Origin: an uncultured Bacteroidales bacterium
GTDB taxonomy: Bacteria > Bacteroidota > Bacteroidia > Bacteroidales > Muribaculaceae
Assembly (NCBI GenBank): GCA_900554345.1
Contig: USHH01000012.1
Location: 1 to 19,501, forward strand
DNA: 19,501 nucleotides
Reading direction: 5' to 3'
This document shows, piece by piece, positions 15,348 through 19,501 of the stretch (its first letter is position 1; every line of letters starts with the position of its first letter). A program made the position numbers and the translations under genes. The notes beneath the pieces are model-generated. The model ran no database searches. It was given only the letters and a program-made list of their open reading frames with translations, and was not told the DNA's origin.

Positions 15348-15355
15348 TAATTTTG
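15348..15355 (+). promoter_or_regulatory. Probable promoter -7 box for the TamL-like gene
   Basis: TAATTTTG matches the consensus exactly and ends only 13 nt before the ATG, so the leader would be about 8 nt. No clean TTG is found 19-21 nt upstream. Confidence 0.5.
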
Positions 15356-15368
15356 CATTATATTTCAG

Positions 15369-17735
15369 ATGGCACATCTTTTTTTTCTGAAGAGAATATC
15401 AAATCTTTGGGGCGGAATCATACTTTCCGGCCTGTTGTGTCTGGGCCTCTCCGGATGCAGCAGCAGCCGGCATGTGCCTGAGGGCCAATTTCTTCTCGAC
15501 AAGGTCTCCGTCAAGGTGCCAGACAGCGTCAGGGGGCTCGACAAAGAAGAGCTCCTCACTTACCTCAGGCAGCAGCCAAACCATAAGATGCTTTGGGCTA
15601 CAAAATTCCGTCTCGGCGTCTATAACATGAGCGGCCGCGACACCACGAAATGGTACAACCGTTGGGTGCGCCGACTCGGCGAGCCGCCGGTGATCTACGA
15701 CACCCTTCTGACCCGCGAAAGCGCCTCGCAGCTGCAGAAGGCCCTTGCCAACAAAGGTTACCTTCATTCCTCAGTGACTGTGGACACCGTAGCCGACCAC
15801 AAAAAGAGGAAAATGACGGTGAACTATCATCTCGATCCCGGGAAGCCGCATGTGATCGAGAACATCGAGTATAAGTTCGCCAACGACACCCTGAAGGAAC
15901 TGATCATACGCGACAGCCTCCACTTCGTTGTGCGCAAGGGCGACCGTCTCGACCGCGCGATGCTCGACACACAGAGGGAAATCATCACCAATTATCTGCG
16001 CAACCACGGATATTACGGTTTCGCCAAGGAGCTCGTCACCTTCAACGCCGACACCACAACCGGCAGTCTCGACGTAGACCTCACGATGACAGTGCGCCCT
16101 CCATACCAACGCCCGAACACCTCCGACCAGATCAAGACCCATGAGGTCTATATCGTCAGAAACGTGTATTACGTCACAGACTTCGACGCATCCAACCCCG
16201 ATTCACCACTGATCGATGCCAGACGCGATACCGTTAGATATAAAGACATCTCCGTCATTTATGGAGCGAAGCGTTATCTGCGCCCCTCAGTGCTCTACGA
16301 CAACTGCTTCATCAGGGCCGGGAGCGAATACCGGCAGCGCGATGTCGACCGCACCTATCAGGCCCTCTCCCGTCTTTCCATCCTGAAGTTCATCAATGTC
16401 AGATTCCGTCAGGTAGCGGAGGCCGACGGCATAGGCTTCCTCGACGCATATATACTGCTGACGCCGGCCAAGAGCCAGAGCTTCGCCATCGAGGTGGAAG
16501 GCACCAATTCGGAAGGTGACCTCGGCGCGGCCCTCTCGTTAAGCTACGCCCACCGCAATATAGGCAAAGGCTCCGAGACACTCACCACAAAGGTGAGAGG
16601 AGCATATGAATCGCTTAGCGGGAATCTCGACGGCCTCATTCACCACCGATATATGGAATATTCGCTCGACCTCGGCATCAATTTCCCGAAGTTCAAGGCG
16701 CCGTTCCTGCATGAGGCGTTCAAGAGAAACATCAATGCCACCACGGAGCTCCATCTCTCCATGACGTATCAGGAACGCCCCGAATACACCCGTATCATCT
16801 CCAACGCCGGATGGAGTTATAAATGGCAGGAACGCTTCTCGCGCAATCGTCATATATTCACTCCCATCGACATCAACTACGTATATCTGCCGGAAAGCAC
16901 ATATAACTTCATCGACCAGATAGCTCCCGACAACCCTCTGCTTCGCTACAGCTATGAAGACCATTTCATCATGCGCATGGGCTACACCTTCTACCACTCC
17001 AACAAGCGACCCGACGCTCCCTGGCGACGCGGAAGGCAGAGAGACATCTACACCGTGCGCGCCAATGCGGAGATCGCCGGCAATCTCCTCTACGCCCTGA
17101 GCAATATCTTCGATTATCAGGCAGGCCATCACGAAAATCCCTACAAGGTGTTCGGCATCCACTATTCGCAATATTTCAAGATAGAGGGTGATTTCGGCTA
17201 TCTACACGTATTTGACAGCCGTAACTCCCTGGGCGCCCATTTCGGACTCGGCATAGGATATCCATACGGCAACTCCTCCATACTTCCCTTCGAGAAGAGA
17301 TTCTATGGCGGTGGCGCCAACGGAGTGAGAGGGTGGGACGTGCGCACACTCGGACCGGGCTCCTATCCGGGCTCGAACTCAGTGAGCGACTTCATCAACC
17401 AGTGTGGCGACATCCGCATTGACATGAGCGTGGAATACCGCGCCAAGCTCTTCTGGGTCTTCGAGTTGGGCGCATTCATAGATGCCGGCAATATATGGAC
17501 GATACACAATTATCCCAATCAGAAGGGAGGAATGTTTCATTTCAATTCGTTTTATAAACAGATCGCCCTCGCCTACGGTCTCGGCCTCCGCATGGACTTC
17601 TCGTATTTCATGCTCCGCTTCGACCTCGGCATGAAAGCCCACAATCCCGCTATGGGAGCCGAGCCATGGCCGCTGATCCATCCACGTTGGAAGAGAGACT
17701 CATCGTTTCATTTTTCCATCGGATATCCGTTCTGA
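15369..17735 (+). CDS. Omp85/BamA-family outer-membrane lipoprotein, TamL-like
   Basis: The product is 788 residues. It begins with a lipoprotein signal peptide whose lipobox is Leu27-Ser-Gly-Cys30, so the N-terminus should be lipidated. POTRA-like repeats follow (about 40-390; for example the VPEGQFLLDKVSVKV and GKPHVIENIEYKF segments). A 16-strand-type beta-barrel occupies about 400-788. The Omp85 lid-loop motif is present as FYGGGANGVRGW (Val653-Trp656), with Trp where Tyr or Phe is usual. The last residue is Phe, the common terminal signal of outer-membrane barrels. Bacteroidetes encode a lipidated TamA relative called TamL that partners TamB; this protein fits that description. No tamB-like gene lies beside it. 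A HAD phosphatase follows after 19 nt and is probably co-transcribed. Confidence 0.88.
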   Translation: MAHLFFLKRISNLWGGIILSGLLCLGLSGCSSSRHVPEGQFLLDKVSVKVPDSVRGLDKEELLTYLRQQPNHKMLWATKFRLGVYNMSGRDTTKWYNRWVRRLGEPPVIYDTLLTRESASQLQKALANKGYLHSSVTVDTVADHKKRKMTVNYHLDPGKPHVIENIEYKFANDTLKELIIRDSLHFVVRKGDRLDRAMLDTQREIITNYLRNHGYYGFAKELVTFNADTTTGSLDVDLTMTVRPPYQRPNTSDQIKTHEVYIVRNVYYVTDFDASNPDSPLIDARRDTVRYKDISVIYGAKRYLRPSVLYDNCFIRAGSEYRQRDVDRTYQALSRLSILKFINVRFRQVAEADGIGFLDAYILLTPAKSQSFAIEVEGTNSEGDLGAALSLSYAHRNIGKGSETLTTKVRGAYESLSGNLDGLIHHRYMEYSLDLGINFPKFKAPFLHEAFKRNINATTELHLSMTYQERPEYTRIISNAGWSYKWQERFSRNRHIFTPIDINYVYLPESTYNFIDQIAPDNPLLRYSYEDHFIMRMGYTFYHSNKRPDAPWRRGRQRDIYTVRANAEIAGNLLYALSNIFDYQAGHHENPYKVFGIHYSQYFKIEGDFGYLHVFDSRNSLGAHFGLGIGYPYGNSSILPFEKRFYGGGANGVRGWDVRTLGPGSYPGSNSVSDFINQCGDIRIDMSVEYRAKLFWVFELGAFIDAGNIWTIHNYPNQKGGMFHFNSFYKQIALAYGLGLRMDFSYFMLRFDLGMKAHNPAMGAEPWPLIHPRWKRDSSFHFSIGYPF

Positions 17736-17754
17736 ACCCATTAAACACGCAATT

Positions 17755-18408
17755 ATGAAAAGACTCGCCATATTCGATCTCGACGGCACCCTGCTCAACA
17801 CCATCTCCGACCTCGGGGCATCCTGCAACTATGCTCTCGAAGCCCTCGGCTTCGCTCAGCATCCGATTTCCGCCTACAACTACATGGTGGGCAACGGTGT
17901 CAGGAAACTTCTCGAAAGGGCACAGCCGGATGCCTCTCCGGAGACTATCGACGCGCTGCTCGTGAAATTCCGCGAGCACTACGACCTCCACAACACCGAC
18001 ACGACGAAGCCCTATCCCGGCATTCCGGAGCTGCTGCATACCCTTCACGACCGTGGGGTGGCCCTGGCCGTTGCCTCCAACAAATACCAGAAGGCGGCCT
18101 CGCAGATTATATCTCATTTCTTTCCCGACATTCCGTGGGTAGCCGTGCTCGGGCAGAACGACACGCGCCCGGTGAAACCGGATCCCTCGATAGTGTTCGA
18201 GGTGCTCTCTATACATCCCACAAAAAAAGCCGATGTCCTCTATATAGGAGACTCGGCTGTGGATATCGAGACCGCACGCAGGGCATGTGTGGAGTCAATA
18301 GGTGTCACGTGGGGATTCCGCCCGGTGTCGGAGCTGCGTAAGGCATGCGCCAATCATGTGGTGAGCAATCCCGAGGAGATCCTCAAATATCTCGACGATC
18401 CTTTCTGA
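17755..18408 (+). CDS. HAD-family phosphatase, phosphoglycolate-phosphatase-like
   Basis: The product is 217 residues, cytoplasmic. All four HAD motifs are seen: Asp8 and Asp10 in FDLDGTLLNT, Ser108 in ASNK, Lys141 in KPDP, and Asp166 and Asp170 in GDSAVD. A helical cap (about 16-80) marks the C1-type subgroup that includes phosphoglycolate phosphatase and related sugar-phosphate or nucleotide phosphatases. The exact substrate is unknown; detoxification of 2-phosphoglycolate is the default guess for this subgroup. It starts 19 nt after the TamL-like gene, without an own promoter, and converges on the flavoprotein gene with 23 nt between stops and no terminator hairpin. Confidence 0.88.
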   Translation: MKRLAIFDLDGTLLNTISDLGASCNYALEALGFAQHPISAYNYMVGNGVRKLLERAQPDASPETIDALLVKFREHYDLHNTDTTKPYPGIPELLHTLHDRGVALAVASNKYQKAASQIISHFFPDIPWVAVLGQNDTRPVKPDPSIVFEVLSIHPTKKADVLYIGDSAVDIETARRACVESIGVTWGFRPVSELRKACANHVVSNPEEILKYLDDPF

Positions 18409-18431
18409 GCTCACGTGTGCTTCGCGTCAGA

Positions 18432-19058
18432 TCATTCATGTATGAAATTCGTGAAGTTCTCACGCTCCTGCGGTGGCAGTCCGCCAAGGTCCTTAGCCAT
18501 GGCGATTGCCTTCAGCAGGAAGGCCATGTTGCGTCCGAGGTTGCGCATGGTCTGCAGTCCCTCGAGGTCTTCCTCCACATCTTTCGGCGTGTAGCCATGC
18601 ACTTCGTTCCAATAGGTGCTTGAGGCTATCGGCATACTGCTGATGGTGAAATATTTGTTGATGTCATCGAAAGCCGACGTCGAGCCGGCCCTGCGCGACG
18701 AGACTACAGCGGCACCCACCTTCATAGTCTTGTCGACAGAGGCGAAGGTGCTGTAGAAGAGTCGGTCGAGAAAGGCATGGAGCTGGCCGTTGGCTCCTGC
18801 GTAATAGGTAGGAGTCCCCACTATGATTCCGTCGGCCTCGGCGAATTTCGGAGCGGTGGCGTTTACAAGGTCGTCAAACACGCATTTATTATGCTGGCGG
18901 CAGTAGTGGCAGGCAATACATCCGCGGATATCCTTGTTTCCGACGTGGATCATCTCGGTGTCGATGCCGTTCTCATGGAGCACTTTCTCTACTTCATGAA
19001 GCGCCCTTACGATGCAGCCGTTGATGTCAGGGCTGCCGTTGATGAGTAATACTTTCAT
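18432..19058 (-). CDS. Iron-sulfur flavoprotein-like NAD(P)H-dependent oxidoreductase
   Basis: The product is 208 residues, a flavodoxin-fold protein. The FMN phosphate-binding loop is at the N-terminus (LLINGSPD, residues 4-11), and the second flavin contact is TPTYYAGANGQLHAFLDR. A compact cysteine cluster Cys47-x2-Cys50-x2-Cys53-x5-Cys59 follows the second strand. This spacing matches the iron-sulfur flavoprotein motif CX2CX2CX4-7C, which binds a [4Fe-4S] cluster. A redox role under anaerobic conditions is likely; substrates and partners are unknown. The start is ATG 19058. The region upstream (19059-19167) has no exact promoter box. The gene lies downstream of the tRNA array terminator on the same strand. 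Confidence 0.85.
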   Translation of the reverse strand: MKVLLINGSPDINGCIVRALHEVEKVLHENGIDTEMIHVGNKDIRGCIACHYCRQHNKCVFDDLVNATAPKFAEADGIIVGTPTYYAGANGQLHAFLDRLFYSTFASVDKTMKVGAAVVSSRRAGSTSAFDDINKYFTISSMPIASSTYWNEVHGYTPKDVEEDLEGLQTMRNLGRNMAFLLKAIAMAKDLGGLPPQERENFTNFIHE

Positions 19059-19167
19059 AATTTCCTAATGAATGATTATTGGTTTCTGAAATTATAACCC
19101 TCCGCAATCCGTAATTGTTTCCACGACATCACACGCCAACCGGGTAAAATCCGTTTAATGACGATAT

Positions 19168-19208
19168 AAAAAAGGTGAGGGCAGCACATCGAATGATATG
19201 CTGCCCTC
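19168..19208 (-). terminator. Intrinsic terminator of the tRNA array
   Basis: Read on the minus strand, a 10-bp perfect stem (19199-19208 with 19177-19186, core GAGGGCAGCA) has a 12-nt loop. It is followed after 3 nt by six T residues (19173-19168). It lies 7 nt after the tRNA-Leu 3' end and separates the array from the flavoprotein gene. Confidence 0.88.
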
Positions 19209-19215
19209 CGTCCTG

Positions 19216-19299
19216 TGTCCGAAATGAGACTCGAACTCACACGGCCTAATGGCCACTACCCCCTCAAAGTAGCGCGTCTACCAATTCCGCCACCCGGAC
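19216..19299 (-). tRNA. tRNA-Leu (anticodon GAG)
   Basis: The 84-nt gene folds as a class II cloverleaf. It has acceptor GTCCGGG pairing with TTCGGAC (two G-U pairs), a D arm with GGTAGA, and an anticodon stem of CTACT with GGTAG. The anticodon GAG lies at 19265-19263. The long variable arm has a GGCC/GGCC stem, and the T loop is TTCGAGT. The discriminator is A. CCA is not encoded, since CAG follows. It is last in the array and 22 nt after the tRNA-Gly gene. Confidence 0.95.
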
Positions 19300-19321
19300 A
19301 TCAAGGGGCTTTCAAAAGCCT

Positions 19322-19397
19322 TGGAGCGAAAAACGGGACTCGAACCCGCGACCCCAACCATGGCAAGGTTGTGCTCTACCAACTGAGCTACTTTCGC
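19322..19397 (-). tRNA. tRNA-Gly (anticodon GCC)
   Basis: The 76-nt gene includes an encoded CCA (19324-19322) after discriminator T. The acceptor GCGAAAG pairs with TTTTCGC. The D arm is GCTCAGTTGGTAGAGC, the anticodon stem is CAACC with GGTTG, and the loop TTGCCAT has anticodon GCC at 19364-19362. The T loop is TTCGAGT. A second copy follows on the right. Confidence 0.95.
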
Positions 19398-19447
19398 ATT
19401 CTTTAGCTTCATGCTCTCTGCCGACTGAAAGTTGTCATTGTTCTTTT

Positions 19448-19501
19448 TGGAGCGAAAAACGGGACTCGAACCCGCGACCCCAACCATGGCAAGGTTGTGC
19501 T
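19448..19501 (-). tRNA. tRNA-Gly (anticodon GCC), second copy, cut by the window edge
   Basis: The 54 bases present, from the encoded CCA (19450-19448) through the T arm and anticodon arm into the D arm, are identical to the corresponding part of the tRNA-Gly at 19322-19397. The 5' third lies outside the window. The repeat period is 126 bases with a 50-nt spacer, which looks like a tandem duplication. Confidence 0.92.

Noticed and set aside
19300..19321. Short palindrome between tRNA-Gly and tRNA-Leu as a terminator
   Set aside because: The 6-bp stem leaves a 2-nt loop and no T tract. Both tRNAs are closely spaced, and a clear terminator follows at 19168-19208.

Overview
The window reads as a chromosomal segment of a gut-type Bacteroidales bacterium, most likely from or near the Muribaculaceae. 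The lineage call is inference from content. It rests on several copies of the Bacteroidetes -7 promoter box TAnnTTTG, two of them with a TTG element exactly 20 nt upstream. It also rests on A/T-rich leaders instead of strong Shine-Dalgarno sites, the Bacteroidetes-restricted families DUF4924 and DUF4861, a lipoprotein Omp85 of the TamL type, and secreted GH43 and S9 enzymes. I see no insertion sequence, phage gene, CRISPR array or integrase; the region looks like ordinary chromosome.

Layout. (1) 1-788, minus: the N-terminal part of a secreted DUF4861 protein, with its promoter at 907-937. (2) 1096-6882, plus: a complete urease operon in the order ureA-ureB-ureC-ureE-ureF-ureG-ureD. It encodes the three apoenzyme subunits and all four nickel-insertion proteins, but no urea channel or nickel transporter inside the window. 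A GC-rich hairpin at 3764-3798 divides the structural genes from the accessory genes, and an intrinsic terminator at 6902-6935 closes the operon. (3) 7009-8940, plus: a secreted glycosidase with two GH43 domains. It converges on an S9 peptidase gene (9012-11249, minus) across a 27-bp bidirectional terminator hairpin. (4) 11320-13469, minus: prfC (release factor 3) behind a DUF4924 gene, from a promoter at 13493-13523. (5) 13593-14384, plus: an MBL-fold hydrolase converging on an acyl-ACP thioesterase (14395-15192, minus). (6) 15369-18408, plus: a TamL-like outer-membrane lipoprotein and a HAD phosphatase, converging on an iron-sulfur-flavoprotein-like gene (18432-19058, minus). (7) 19168-19501, minus: a tRNA array with at least two identical tRNA-Gly(GCC) genes and one tRNA-Leu(GAG), ending in an intrinsic terminator.

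How it works together. The urease block would hydrolyse host-derived urea to ammonia and CO2, with UreE, UreG, UreF and UreD delivering nickel to the UreABC apoenzyme. The secreted GH43, S9 and DUF4861 proteins suit a glycan- and peptide-scavenging gut commensal. The rest is housekeeping: translation termination, lipid metabolism, envelope assembly, metabolite repair and tRNA supply.

I found no clearly new system. The observations most worth a second look are the UreB with extensions at both ends, the hairpin inside the urease operon, the double GH43 enzyme with two apparently intact catalytic triads, and the thioesterase with Tyr in place of the usual Asn in its DxNxH motif.
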